Source: Deltaproteobacteria bacterium (lineage in GTDB: Bacteria > Myxococcota_A > UBA9160 > UBA4427). From it: DNA of 43,096 nt. The position numbers and the translations under genes were made by a program. Positions within the stretch are counted from its first letter, which is position 1, and each line of letters begins with the position of its first letter. The DNA lies in contig PBFW01000057.1 in assembly GCA_002719955.1 (NCBI GenBank), forward strand, positions 1 to 43,096, written 5' to 3'. The notes below the pieces were generated by a model, which saw only the letters and a program-made list of their open reading frames with translations, ran no database searches and was not told the origin of the DNA. This document shows, one piece after another, positions 33,343 through 41,884 of this stretch.

Positions 33343-34944
33343 CTAGAGTGAGTGCGCGATGCGGAAGCCGAAGTGGTCATTGCCGTGGCTCTCTTCATCT
33401 GAGAAGCGGCCGCTGCTCTCTAAGGTCGCCTGGTGGTAGTTCCAGGAACCGCCGCGCCATGACCTGGTCGTCGATCCTGGCACGAGGATGAGAGGGTCTG
33501 TTACGTGTCCTGTCGCATAAGGGAGATAGTTGTCCCACATCCACTCCCAGACATTTCCGCCCAGGTTGTAGAGGCCAAGCGGGTTCGGTTGGCCGCTCTT
33601 GGCTGGTCGAACGTGGTGGAGGACGGGCTTGATCCCTAGCTGGTTCCAGTTTGCGTCCGAGATCGTCACTCCGTCATAGACGGAGTAATGGAGATAGCTC
33701 TGTCCTGCATGGGCTGCGTTCTCCCACTGCGCCTCCGTGGGCAGCTGGACAGCATAAAACTCTGCGAAGGCTTGAGCGCCCCACCAGCGAATGAAGCCGA
33801 CGGAGTGCGACGCGACGGCCTCTTGGCTGTGCAGGTAGACGGCTGAGGTTGGATCAGCGGCTGTCCAGCCAGCGAGCTCAGGCCACGACGAGAAGTCGTT
33901 AAGAAGCGTTGACGTGTCCAGCTGGAACGGCGAAGAGGTGTAGTTGTAATAGTCACAGAGGGAGTGCCAATCAAAGTCGCTCAAGGAGAACGGGTCCTTT
34001 ACGTAGAACGGATTGTTGCCGCCGCTCACTGACGGGTCATAGCCGACATAGGAGATGTTCAATGGGTTCTCAGGCTCGACCGTCCCAGTGAAGGGGTGGA
34101 AGTCTCCGTCCGCGTTATCGTGGTCCTTCATGACGCGGGTTCCGTCGAGGTTGTATAGGACTTTTCCTGCATAGCTGGAGCTTGCCGTTCCCACGACAAG
34201 CCTCTCGCCGATGTCCGGCGGACTCGTGCCGACCTCGACAGAGACAAGCCCCGCTGCGATGGCGTTGTTGAGGAACTTCGCGTATTGCGCATTGGTGACC
34301 TCTGTCTCGGCCAGCGAGTAGTCGCTGATGGTGACCTGGTGCTCAGTCGCCTGTCCCGACTGCGGTCCGTGCAGGTTGTTGTCGCCCATCGTGAACGTCC
34401 CACCAGAGATCGGCTTCATCACGATTCCTTTGGGCAGGACTTTGACGACGTGGGCCTCTGAGAGCGCGAAGTGACCGTTCAGCGAGTTGGTGTCACGAGC
34501 GCCAGCTTGGAGGACGATCTGCATTCCAGGTAGTGACCTGGGGATTCGCAGCTCGACTGTCCAGCCTGCCACAGGCAAGGAGGAGGTGGAGCCCAGGCTG
34601 TAGAAGCTGTCGTTGCGGTCTAGCCAGAGGTTCGACGGGTTGCTGCTGGGCTGCGTGCCGACCGGAAACACGTTCGCTGCGAGCACGACGGCCTTGCCCG
34701 CGAGCGTGCCCCCTGGAGAGTTTAGATAGACGTAAAGAGAGTCTTCAGCGGCAGCGACTTTGACATCTTGGCCGACGCCGGTTGTGCAGATGGTTGAGTT
34801 GACACCCGTCGCGAGCGTGAAGTCTTCTCCTGTTCCGGGGTAGTTCTGGGCCGACGCTAGGAGGGAGCCGTGAATCAGGAAGATGAGTACGAGCCAAATA
34901 CGAGCGGTCGTAGATGCGAAGTGTTTTATCGGGTGAGTGATCAT
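33343..34944 (-). CDS. Formylglycine-generating-enzyme-fold protein lacking catalytic cysteines
   Basis: A 533-residue exported protein. The signal peptide ends LLASAQ. Residues about 34-170 are a beta-rich, possibly carbohydrate-binding, region. Residues about 175-533 are an FGE-sulfatase/SUMF1 domain: PISGGTFTMGDN, TEVTNAQYAKFLNN, QLPTEAQWENAAHAG, NPLGLYNLGGNVWEWMWDN, SWRGGSWNY and HFGFRIAHSL. True formylglycine-generating enzymes have a Cys pair in a segment such as SYC-x-R-Y just after the RGGS motif. Here that segment reads ATLESSGRFSDEES, with no cysteine, so oxidation of the sulfatase Cys is not expected. Many planctomycete FGE-fold proteins are non-catalytic binders. It is in the same neighbourhood as the sulfatases but on the opposite strand. 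Confidence 0.85.
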   Translation of the reverse strand: MITHPIKHFASTTARIWLVLIFLIHGSLLASAQNYPGTGEDFTLATGVNSTICTTGVGQDVKVAAAEDSLYVYLNSPGGTLAGKAVVLAANVFPVGTQPSSNPSNLWLDRNDSFYSLGSTSSLPVAGWTVELRIPRSLPGMQIVLQAGARDTNSLNGHFALSEAHVVKVLPKGIVMKPISGGTFTMGDNNLHGPQSGQATEHQVTISDYSLAETEVTNAQYAKFLNNAIAAGLVSVEVGTSPPDIGERLVVGTASSSYAGKVLYNLDGTRVMKDHDNADGDFHPFTGTVEPENPLNISYVGYDPSVSGGNNPFYVKDPFSLSDFDWHSLCDYYNYTSSPFQLDTSTLLNDFSSWPELAGWTAADPTSAVYLHSQEAVASHSVGFIRWWGAQAFAEFYAVQLPTEAQWENAAHAGQSYLHYSVYDGVTISDANWNQLGIKPVLHHVRPAKSGQPNPLGLYNLGGNVWEWMWDNYLPYATGHVTDPLILVPGSTTRSWRGGSWNYHQATLESSGRFSDEESHGNDHFGFRIAHSL

Positions 34945-34993
34945 GATTTAGCGATCGCGCCAGAGATGGCATGGCGCTTCGGAGTGGCTTGGT

Positions 34994-35055
34994 GGGACGG
35001 GAGTAGATGTAGCATCGCATATATCCCGCAGCTTGCCTTGGAAACGTCCCGTCCC
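34994..35055. repeat. 9 bp inverted repeat with 44 nt spacer
   Basis: GGGACGGGA at 34994-35002 is the exact reverse complement of TCCCGTCCC at 35047-35055. It could be a long-loop hairpin in a leader transcript, or a pair of sites in opposite orientation for a regulator. A chance match is possible in GC-rich DNA. Confidence 0.4.
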
Positions 35056-35193
35056 TTCTGGGTACATCTGGGCAGCTTTGGCTCTTCGGATTGGACCCCC
35101 TTTCCAGTGAGTGCCATCGCTTGCTCCTTAATCGCTGGTGGTGACTGCCTGTGAATAGTTGGAGCGCAGGTGGCTCATGATTGATCACCGTTT

Positions 35194-35209
35194 GCTGACG
35201 CCGGTCAGC
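35194..35209. repeat. Perfect 6 bp stem hairpin upstream of the repeat-protein gene
   Basis: GCTGAC (35194-35199), loop GCCG, GTCAGC (35204-35209). It sits about 77 nt before the chosen ATG of the repeat protein and may act in the leader RNA or be an operator. It is followed by GTGTTT, a poor T tract. Confidence 0.35.
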
Positions 35210-35285
35210 GTGTTTGGACGACCTGCGCGTTAGGCCCACGAAAAATCGCGTGGATTGGTCTAAGGTGGGCACGAAGTTCTTCGTA

Positions 35286-37565
35286 ATGTCTTGGTCCATG
35301 CGTAGCGCTAAACGAAGAGAAGAGGCTCGGGCCATTGCATCTCGTCGCCCGATGCTCCTTGCGCTTTTCGTATTGGCGCTCCTCGCAGCGGTCGGTTGGC
35401 TCGCTACGAGAGGGTCAGACGCCTTGTCGCCTGGTCTCGCGAAGCCCCAACAGGTCCCAGCGGAGTCGCTGGAGTCGGGCGCCGAAGGTGGCCAGGACCT
35501 GGTGACTAGCGGGAGGGTGAATGAGGGCCGCAGCGAGGTCATGGGTGAGGTCGAGGAGCCTCAAGCCTCGGCTGCCGGCCGGGACGCCATGCTGCGCGGA
35601 CGGGTCGTGAGCGACGCGCTCGGCTCGCCACTCCCCGGTGCCACCGTGGTGATCAGTCGGCGAGTGAACAGCGAGTTCTATATCCCGGACGTCGAGGAGC
35701 GCAACGCGCGCCAGCCCGTCGTGACGGCCGTGACAGACGACGAGGGGCGCTTTGAGGTCGCTGTCCCAACGGCCGTGCCGCTCGACGTGGAGGCCAGCGC
35801 CAGCGAGCACGCCACCGCCCTGCGCGACCACCTCTTCGCAGGGGACGACGTCGAGCTGCGGCTTATGGCTGCAGCGATCCTCGAAGGGGTCCTGACGCTC
35901 TCGTCGGACGGCTCAGCGCTTGAGGGCGCTCTAGTGCTCGGCCGTGACAGCCGGCGGGTGGAGCAGTGCCGCGCTCTCACTGACATAGACGGCCGCTTCC
36001 TCTTCAAGGACTTAGAGCCGGGCCTCTTTATCTTGCAGATCACCCCCCGATACGCGGCCCCTCCTCCGTCAAAGACCATCGAGTTACGCGAGGGCGAGCG
36101 GACCTGGCTGGAGCTGGCCGTGGACCCAGGCGTCAGAATCCACGGTGTAGTCAGTGACCCCTCTGGTAGCCCGATCGCCGGCGCTGAGGTCGGCCTAGGG
36201 GCCTCCTTCAAGCGGTCCGTGTTCACAGACGTGCGCGGCATGTACGAGATGTTCGGGCTCGGCGGAGCCAAGCGCCGGGACCTCGGCGATCCCCGGGTCC
36301 GTGCGGAGGGTTACGGCAGCGAGGGGAAGAGGCTCGTCGATTCTGAGCTGACCCAGGACACCCAGCTGGACTTCGTTCTCCACCCGGCGAGGTACGCGAC
36401 GGGACGGGTCATTGACACTGACGGCGCTCCGCTTGAGGGCGTCTACGTCGCCGGCGTCGGAGAGAAGAAAGTTGATGGCGTGTTCCGCCGGGACTGGGAG
36501 TCCACGGTCACGGGGGACGAGGGACGCTTCGAGCTCGCCAGCCTGCACCTCTTGGTCGACCACCAGCTCTTCCTCCGGAAGGAGGGGTACGGCGCGCGGG
36601 TCTACGACTTCCCCGCCGACGAGGGAGACCGGGAGCAGATCGACTACGGTGACCTCGTGCTGCACCCGGGCGGGCGTATCGAGGGGATCTTGATGTCCCA
36701 GACCGGGGCTCCGCTCCCCGACCACCTTATCAAGCTGCGGGGCGCGAACGAGGACCTCGGTCGCTTCCGTCCAGAGGCCGAGGCCCTGGAGGGCACCTGG
36801 GTGACGACGGTGCGGCACTCTCGCACCGACACCCAAGGGCGCTTCCACTTCAGCGACCTGCCGGGGGGTGAGTTCAAGGTGACCGCGTCGGTTCGCGGCC
36901 GACCCGAGGCCAATGACGAGGCGACCGTGGAGCTGCCGGAGGGAGGGGAGGTCGAGGGCGTCGAGCTGACCCTAGATGTTGGCGACCTCATCACCGGCGT
37001 CGTCCTCACTCCCGACGGCTTGCCCGCCGTCGGGGTCTTCGTCCAGGTGGCCGGGGGGGAGGACCAGCCCCGGATCCGCACGTCATCTGGCGCGGGCGGG
37101 CGCTTCGAGCTGCTCGGTGTGACCGAGGACATGGGCGTGGTCGATCTGTTCACCATCATGGCGTCCTACAACTGGGGTAACCCGGACGCTCACCTCGGGG
37201 CCAGCCGGACGGTCAGCGCGCACGCTGGCGACAGCGACCTCGTGCTGGAACTGCGCGAGCTCGTGCTCATGACCGGGAGGCTCGAGGACGCGGAGGGGCA
37301 GCCGGTCGAGGATGTGCAGGTCCTGGCCTACCTCAACGGCTCGGCGCAAGTGCCGCGAGACGCGTTAGCGAGGGCCACGAGTGACGAGGGTGGAGCCTTC
37401 CGCCTGGACCTCCCGGAGGAGTGCCTGGTCGACCTGGTGACAGGCACCTACATCCCCAAGTTCGACGACACCATCGAGGCCTCCGAACAGGCGCCGCCGG
37501 AACCCGCGGTGCTCAAGTTAGTCGCGAGCGACGCGCAGGGCGTGGTGCTCCGGTTCGCCGAGTGA
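35286..37565 (+). CDS. Membrane-anchored protein with seven carboxypeptidase-regulatory-like repeats
   Basis: About 759 residues from the ATG at 35286 (35298 is also possible, and an in-frame TTG at 35214 adds 24 unlikely residues). A basic N-terminus is followed by one transmembrane helix (MLLALFVLALLAAVGWLA) and then an acidic linker. The rest consists of about seven CarboxypepD_reg-like beta-sandwich units, recognisable from G-x-V-x-D/T-x-x-G-x-P-L-x-G-A/V at their starts, for example RGRVVSDALGSPLPGATVVIS and TGRVIDTDGAPLEGVYVAGV, and by D-x-x-G-R-F between strands. Such arrays usually act as surface or structural modules, without catalysis. From about 35.58 kb the base composition rises clearly above the left part of the window. 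Confidence 0.85.
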   Translation: MSWSMRSAKRREEARAIASRRPMLLALFVLALLAAVGWLATRGSDALSPGLAKPQQVPAESLESGAEGGQDLVTSGRVNEGRSEVMGEVEEPQASAAGRDAMLRGRVVSDALGSPLPGATVVISRRVNSEFYIPDVEERNARQPVVTAVTDDEGRFEVAVPTAVPLDVEASASEHATALRDHLFAGDDVELRLMAAAILEGVLTLSSDGSALEGALVLGRDSRRVEQCRALTDIDGRFLFKDLEPGLFILQITPRYAAPPPSKTIELREGERTWLELAVDPGVRIHGVVSDPSGSPIAGAEVGLGASFKRSVFTDVRGMYEMFGLGGAKRRDLGDPRVRAEGYGSEGKRLVDSELTQDTQLDFVLHPARYATGRVIDTDGAPLEGVYVAGVGEKKVDGVFRRDWESTVTGDEGRFELASLHLLVDHQLFLRKEGYGARVYDFPADEGDREQIDYGDLVLHPGGRIEGILMSQTGAPLPDHLIKLRGANEDLGRFRPEAEALEGTWVTTVRHSRTDTQGRFHFSDLPGGEFKVTASVRGRPEANDEATVELPEGGEVEGVELTLDVGDLITGVVLTPDGLPAVGVFVQVAGGEDQPRIRTSSGAGGRFELLGVTEDMGVVDLFTIMASYNWGNPDAHLGASRTVSAHAGDSDLVLELRELVLMTGRLEDAEGQPVEDVQVLAYLNGSAQVPRDALARATSDEGGAFRLDLPEECLVDLVTGTYIPKFDDTIEASEQAPPEPAVLKLVASDAQGVVLRFAE

Positions 37566-37605
37566 CGCGCCCAAGGACGACCCGAGCGCGACTTCATGCA
37601 CAGGC

Positions 37606-38559
37606 CTAGGGGGTTACCCCCGCGCGGGCCCTTGCCTCCATCGCGACCAGCAGCCTCTCCGGATCACGCTCCGCCATCCAGTTCTTGCGATCGGGGGCGT
37701 CGGAGATCAGCCGGCCCGCGGTCCAGACCTTCAGTAGTTGCTTGAGGCGTGCAGCGCGTTTACGGGGACCGGCACCGGCGCTCTCCAGGGCGAGAGAATA
37801 CTCGTGCAGGAACTCCGCTGCTGCCTGGGCGCTGACCTCCTGGCCTGAGAAGATCCATGGGTCAGCCAGGGCGGCGTGGCCCACCATGACGTACGCACAG
37901 CCAGTGATTGAGCGCATGCGCTCCAGATCCGCGTGACCCTGCACCCCGCCGTTGCCACAGACTGGGATCTCCACGGCCTCCACTGCCCGGGTGATGCGCG
38001 ACCAGTCCACTTCGGGAGTGTAGTGCTCGCTGCGCGTGCGGCAGTGCACTGTCAGTAGGGACGCACCGCCGGCTTCGGCCGCTTGCGCCAACTCCTCGAC
38101 GCTCTCCGCGTCATCAAAGCCCGCCCGGATTTTGGCGGTCACGGGCAGGCTCGCGCCACAAGCCTCCACGCAGGCGCGCACGATCGACTCCAGGCGCTTG
38201 GGTTCTCTGAGCAGCGCCGAGCCCGCGCAACCCTTGAGGGCACCCTTGGTGGGACAGCCGAAGTTCAGGTCCAGGAATGCGGCCTCGGTCTGTAGGACCG
38301 ACTCGGCCGTTGCTGCAAGCGCGGACTCGTGGCTGCCCATGAGCTGGACTCCCACCGGGATGGAGCTGTCGCTCGGTCCCAGATGTCTACGGACCTGGCT
38401 GGGCCGATAGGGGTGATCCACCACCCGCAGGAATTCGGTGCACGCGCCCCCCAGGTCCTCGGGTCGGTGCCGCGCGAGGAGCACGGCCCGAAAGCAGGGA
38501 TCTGTCACCCCCTCCATGGGGGCCAGGAGCCAAGGTGCCGTAAAAGGCAGCCGGGGCAC
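37606..38559 (-). CDS. tRNA-dihydrouridine synthase
   Basis: A 317-residue flavin enzyme that reduces uridine to dihydrouridine in tRNA D-loops using NADPH. The FMN TIM-barrel is seen from LLAPMEGVTDPCFR, LDLNFGCPTK with the catalytic C102, TAKIRAGFDD, LLTVHCRTRSEHY, IPVCGNGGVQ and YVMVGHAALADPWIF. APMEGVTD and the NFGCP context resemble the DusC/DusA side of the family more than DusB, but the exact position it modifies is not decided. The start is GTG with AAGGA 5 nt upstream, 1 nt after the stop of the S9 peptidase gene, so translation is coupled to that gene although the functions look unrelated. Confidence 0.93.
   Translation of the reverse strand: MPRLPFTAPWLLAPMEGVTDPCFRAVLLARHRPEDLGGACTEFLRVVDHPYRPSQVRRHLGPSDSSIPVGVQLMGSHESALAATAESVLQTEAAFLDLNFGCPTKGALKGCAGSALLREPKRLESIVRACVEACGASLPVTAKIRAGFDDAESVEELAQAAEAGGASLLTVHCRTRSEHYTPEVDWSRITRAVEAVEIPVCGNGGVQGHADLERMRSITGCAYVMVGHAALADPWIFSGQEVSAQAAAEFLHEYSLALESAGAGPRKRAARLKQLLKVWTAGRLISDAPDRKNWMAERDPERLLVAMEARARAGVTP
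37609..37621 (+). terminator. Possible hairpin at the 3' end of the repeat-protein gene
   Basis: GGGGG (37609-37613), loop TTA, CCCCC (37617-37621), overlapping the last codons of the convergent dihydrouridine-synthase gene. There is no T tract, so it is only a weak terminator candidate. Confidence 0.25.
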
Positions 38560-38560
38560 T

Positions 38561-41500
38561 CTAGTCCTTGTTCTTGATGTCGGCGCTATCGGGGCTGTGA
38601 CCCATCAGGTGCTCCACGAAGTAGTCCCACTTGCGCTGGGTGAAGTAGCTGGAGGCTTCTCCGTAGCCGTGACGCTTGCCGGGGAAGATGAGCATGTCAA
38701 AGCGCTTGTTCTCGCGGATCAAGGCGTCAACGAGGCGCATCGTTCCAGCCGGGTGCACGTTGTTGTCCATGTCACCGTGGACGAGCAGGAGATGGCCCTT
38801 GAGGTTGGCGGCGAGTTCGGCATTTGAAGGCACCTGGATCTGGAAGCGAGTCTCGGCTTCCTCTTCCTCGGTTTCTTCGCCGTCCTTTTTCTCGCCATCA
38901 TCATCGCCCTTCTCGCCATCCTTCTCGCCGTCCTTCTCGCCGTCCTTCTCGCCGTCCTTCTTCTGGCCATCGCCCTCGACTTTCTTGTCGTCCTTCTTCT
39001 CCTTGTCGTCATCCTCGTCATCACGGGCTTCGACCTCTCCTTGTCCGCGGCCGCCGCTTCGGGAGCGTTGCTGCTCCTTCTTCTCTACTTCAACCTCTCG
39101 CAGGCCGTGGTAGCGTTCCGCCCAGTAGTAGCCGTACACGTTGTTGTCGTGGTTTCCTGAGGAGGACACGCCGACCTTGAAGAAGTCGTTGTAGGGCTCC
39201 TGCATCAGCGCGGCCGCCGTCATGAACCCACCGCCGGAGTGGCCGTAGATGCCGATGCGGTTGATGTCCACATAAGGACGCTGTTCGGCCAGCTGCTCGA
39301 TGCCCGCCTTCTTGTCTGCCAACCCGTAGTCGCGCAGATTGAAGTAGCCGTAGCTGTGGTAGGCCTTGGAGCGACCCGGGGTCCCACCCCGGTGACCCAA
39401 CTGCACCACCAGGAACCCCAACTGCGCCAGCTGTTGGCGGCCATGGGAGGTGGAGAAGGAGTGGCTCACACCCTCCATCTGGGGGCCCGGATAGACCTCG
39501 GCGATGACGGCGTACTTCTTCTTGGGGTCAAAGTCGAAAGGCTTCCAGAGGTTGCCGTACAGATCCGTGATCCCGTCGGCGGCCTTGAAGGTGAACGTCT
39601 CAGGCATGACCCAACCCGCGGCGTAGAGTCGTGACAGATCCGACTCCTCCAGGTGCATGACCTCGTTACCTTCCGCATCGCAGACCCGAGAGATGGGGGC
39701 CATGTCCACGCGGGAGCAGTTGTCCACCAGGAACTTGCGTGTGGGCGATAGGTTCGAGCGGTGGGTCGCATTACCCGGGTCGAGGAGCGTGAGCCCTGAG
39801 CCATCCAGGAACACCCGGTAGAGGTGGTCGTAGTAGAGGTTCTCGCCGTCCTCGCGTGCATTGCCTCTGAAATAGAGCAGGCCCTTGTCCTCGTCGACCT
39901 CGACGATGCGGCTGGCGCGGAAGGGGCCGCTGGTGATGGCGTTCTTGAACTCGCCGTCCCGGCTATAGAGGTAGAAGTGGCCCCAGCCGCTGCGCTCACT
40001 CCACCAGATCAACTCGTCGCGCTCCTTTAGGTATCGGACGCTCTGCGTGCTGATGTTGGCGCGCTGGAAGCCCTCATCGATCAGGGTTGTGCATTCGGAC
40101 GTGCGCGTATCAAGCGAGCAGAATTCGACGTTGCGCACGAGGCGGTCCCGGCGGAGGAAGCGCAGGGTGTCACCTGTGCCGGTGAAATCAAGTTCCTCCT
40201 CCTCTTCGGCCTCGGCACCCTCTTTCTTTTCGTCATCATCTTTGTCGCGTGTCACTGTCTTGCCCCAGTGCACGTTGCTATAGCCCTCGTCCTTCCATAC
40301 GGGGTCCACGCGGAAGAGTGTCTTGCGCGTGCGGTCAAACACGTACAACTCGCTGCGCCTGATGTTCTCCTCGCCCGGCAGGGGATAGGAATACGACTCG
40401 AGGGTGGGGCGTGGGGTGGAGAGGGAGTTGACGAGGAACAACTCTTCGACGTCACGTGAATCCCTGCGGGTGGCGTAGAAGGCAGTGGAGTCCTGGGACC
40501 AGGTCACGGATGGGCGTGATTTCTTGGGCTCTTCGGGTTTCTCGTCTTCCTCCTCGGTGCCCTCGGAATCTCCGTCCTTCTTGTCGTCGTCTTTCTTGTC
40601 GCCATCTTTCTTGTCGTCATCCTTCTTGTCGTCATCTCCGGGCAGGAAGTCCTCGAACTCTCCCGTCTGGAGGATGTCGAGGTAAGCCTCTTGACCCACA
40701 TCCAGCTGGCCTTGGGGCCCCCTATAACGGCTGCTCGAGAACTCGTAGTCCTCCTCCCCGTTTTCAGTCAGTTGTAGGGCCTGGCTCTCATCCACGTCGT
40801 CCGCCCAGGCCTCACGCTCGTCGACCTTCTTCTCGGGCTCTTTCTTCTTGTCTTTGTCGCCGTCCTTATCCTCTTCCTCCTTGTCCTTGTCCTTGTCGCC
40901 GTCCTTATCCTCTTCCTCCTTGTCCTTGCCGTCGTCCTTGGACTTCTCGTCATCGTCACCGCCGTCTTTCTTGGAGTCCCCGTCCTCTTTCTTGTCGACC
41001 TTCTCCTTGCCTTCGTCCTTGACGACATCGCCCTTCTTCTCAGTGCCTTCGTCGGTGATCTCGGAGATCTTCTCCTCCTGCTTCTTTCCGTCTTTCGTCT
41101 CCCCATCCTTGTCTGACTCCTCACCCTTGTCTTCCTTCCCGGTCGTGGTCTTGTCCGCCTCGGCCTTCGCCGCCTCGGCCTTGGCTTTCTCGCGCTTCTC
41201 CTTCTTCATACGCGCATCGATAGCCTTGACCTCTGCCTGGACTTCCTCGCTGGCCTCCACGTAGTAGAGGTTGTGCTCCTTCATGAAGACGTAAGCCGTG
41301 CGATCGGGTGAGAAGCCTCGGTGGGCTCGGGGGTCCACCGGTTTCTTCTCGTCACCATCTTCCGAGGAATTCGATCGCCCCCGGTAAGAGCGTCGGCGGG
41401 ACTCGGAGGAGCTCGCTCCATCATTGTCAGTGTCGGATTTGGTCTCTCGCGCAGTCACCTTTCCCGTGGCCAACTCAATCGTGAAGCCCTTCTTCTCTAC

Positions 41501-41884
41501 GGTCACCGTGAGCTCTGTGCCCTCGTCATTGATCTTTGCCCGTCCCAAGGACAGTTGACTGGATTCGAGGGGCTGCTTGACCGCCAGGGAGAGGGCCGAT
41601 GCCACCGCCTCGTGATCAAAGAGGTGCGTGCGGGTGCCCGCTCCGGGGTCCACCAGGTAGTAGCGCGTTCCTGCACTGGTCTTGTAGCTATACCAGAAGC
41701 GGTCGGTCTCACCGATCCAGTTGGGGGAGACCGAAGAGCTGTAGGTGCGTTGGCGCAGGTAGGCCGAGTCGAACTTGCTGGCCTGCTCGTAGTTCGGGTT
41801 GACTACCCGATCTTGGGCCAGCCCAGGGGTGCAGAACACGGAGCTGACGACAACCAGGACACTCAGGCGTAGGGAGAGCTTCAT
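38561..41884 (-). CDS. Secreted S9 family serine peptidase with Lys/Asp/Glu-rich insertions
   Basis: A 1107-residue exported prolyl-oligopeptidase/DPP-IV-like peptidase. The signal peptide ends GLAQ. A beta-propeller-like N-terminal part (to about 730) precedes an alpha/beta-hydrolase domain with S883 in GHSGGG, D1040 in HGDMDNNV and H1072 in KRHGYGE, an intact triad. Length greatly exceeds that of ordinary S9 enzymes (about 700-800) because of highly charged low-complexity stretches: about 215-370 and 410-450 in the propeller region, and about 955-1010 between the nucleophile and the Asp. These are rich in K, D and E, with exact or near-exact tandem DNA repeats. Such inserts may form flexible, cation-binding or surface-adhesive tails. 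It is followed by and coupled to a tRNA-modifying enzyme gene. Confidence 0.9.
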   Translation of the reverse strand: MKLSLRLSVLVVVSSVFCTPGLAQDRVVNPNYEQASKFDSAYLRQRTYSSSVSPNWIGETDRFWYSYKTSAGTRYYLVDPGAGTRTHLFDHEAVASALSLAVKQPLESSQLSLGRAKINDEGTELTVTVEKKGFTIELATGKVTARETKSDTDNDGASSSESRRRSYRGRSNSSEDGDEKKPVDPRAHRGFSPDRTAYVFMKEHNLYYVEASEEVQAEVKAIDARMKKEKREKAKAEAAKAEADKTTTGKEDKGEESDKDGETKDGKKQEEKISEITDEGTEKKGDVVKDEGKEKVDKKEDGDSKKDGGDDDEKSKDDGKDKEEEDKDGDKDKDKEEEDKDGDKDKKKEPEKKVDEREAWADDVDESQALQLTENGEEDYEFSSSRYRGPQGQLDVGQEAYLDILQTGEFEDFLPGDDDKKDDDKKDGDKKDDDKKDGDSEGTEEEDEKPEEPKKSRPSVTWSQDSTAFYATRRDSRDVEELFLVNSLSTPRPTLESYSYPLPGEENIRRSELYVFDRTRKTLFRVDPVWKDEGYSNVHWGKTVTRDKDDDEKKEGAEAEEEEELDFTGTGDTLRFLRRDRLVRNVEFCSLDTRTSECTTLIDEGFQRANISTQSVRYLKERDELIWWSERSGWGHFYLYSRDGEFKNAITSGPFRASRIVEVDEDKGLLYFRGNAREDGENLYYDHLYRVFLDGSGLTLLDPGNATHRSNLSPTRKFLVDNCSRVDMAPISRVCDAEGNEVMHLEESDLSRLYAAGWVMPETFTFKAADGITDLYGNLWKPFDFDPKKKYAVIAEVYPGPQMEGVSHSFSTSHGRQQLAQLGFLVVQLGHRGGTPGRSKAYHSYGYFNLRDYGLADKKAGIEQLAEQRPYVDINRIGIYGHSGGGFMTAAALMQEPYNDFFKVGVSSSGNHDNNVYGYYWAERYHGLREVEVEKKEQQRSRSGGRGQGEVEARDDEDDDKEKKDDKKVEGDGQKKDGEKDGEKDGEKDGEKGDDDGEKKDGEETEEEEAETRFQIQVPSNAELAANLKGHLLLVHGDMDNNVHPAGTMRLVDALIRENKRFDMLIFPGKRHGYGEASSYFTQRKWDYFVEHLMGHSPDSADIKNKD
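38910..38957 (-). repeat. Tandem 12 bp repeat, about 4 units, coding for D-G-E-K
   Basis: Units are TTCTCGCCGTCC in plus-strand form, three identical and one with a single base change, tandem and in frame within the S9 peptidase gene. They encode the four-residue period K-D-G-E near residues 978-993, in the insertion of the catalytic domain. Such repeats tend to change in copy number by slippage. Confidence 0.75.
40577..40636 (-). repeat. Tandem 15 bp repeat, about 4 units, coding for D-D-K-K-D
   Basis: Four adjacent 15-base units, CTTCTTGTCGTCGTC and near copies, in frame in the S9 peptidase gene. They encode the DDKKD/GDKKD period around residues 417-436. Confidence 0.7.
40856..40933 (-). 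repeat. Tandem 39 bp duplication coding for a 13-residue charged unit
   Basis: Copies at 40856-40894 and 40895-40933; the first 34 bases are identical. They encode the repeated KDKEEEDKDGDKD-type unit in the first charged insertion. The near identity of the DNA suggests a recent duplication. Confidence 0.7.

Larger units (their letters stand above)
34945..35285. promoter_or_regulatory. Divergent intergenic region with inverted repeats
   Basis: A 341 bp region between the divergent FGE-like gene and the repeat-protein gene. A frame across 34870-35154 on the plus strand has no family resemblance and is not credited. The region contains a long inverted repeat and a small perfect hairpin, which are listed separately. 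Promoters for both genes should lie here, but no convincing -10/-35 pair is seen. Confidence 0.4.

Noticed and set aside
34870..35154. 94-codon plus-strand frame overlapping the FGE-like gene's 5' end
   Set aside because: It overlaps the signal-peptide region of a supported gene and has no recognisable motif.
38910..40933. Regularly repeated DNA that might be mistaken for a CRISPR array
   Set aside because: The repeats are 12-39 bp tandem units without unique spacers and are in frame in the S9 peptidase gene, coding for charged residues.
40456..41022. Long plus-strand frame opposite the charged part of the S9 gene
   Set aside because: It arises from low-complexity coding on the other strand (Arg/Pro/Ser/His-rich product) and overlaps a clear gene.
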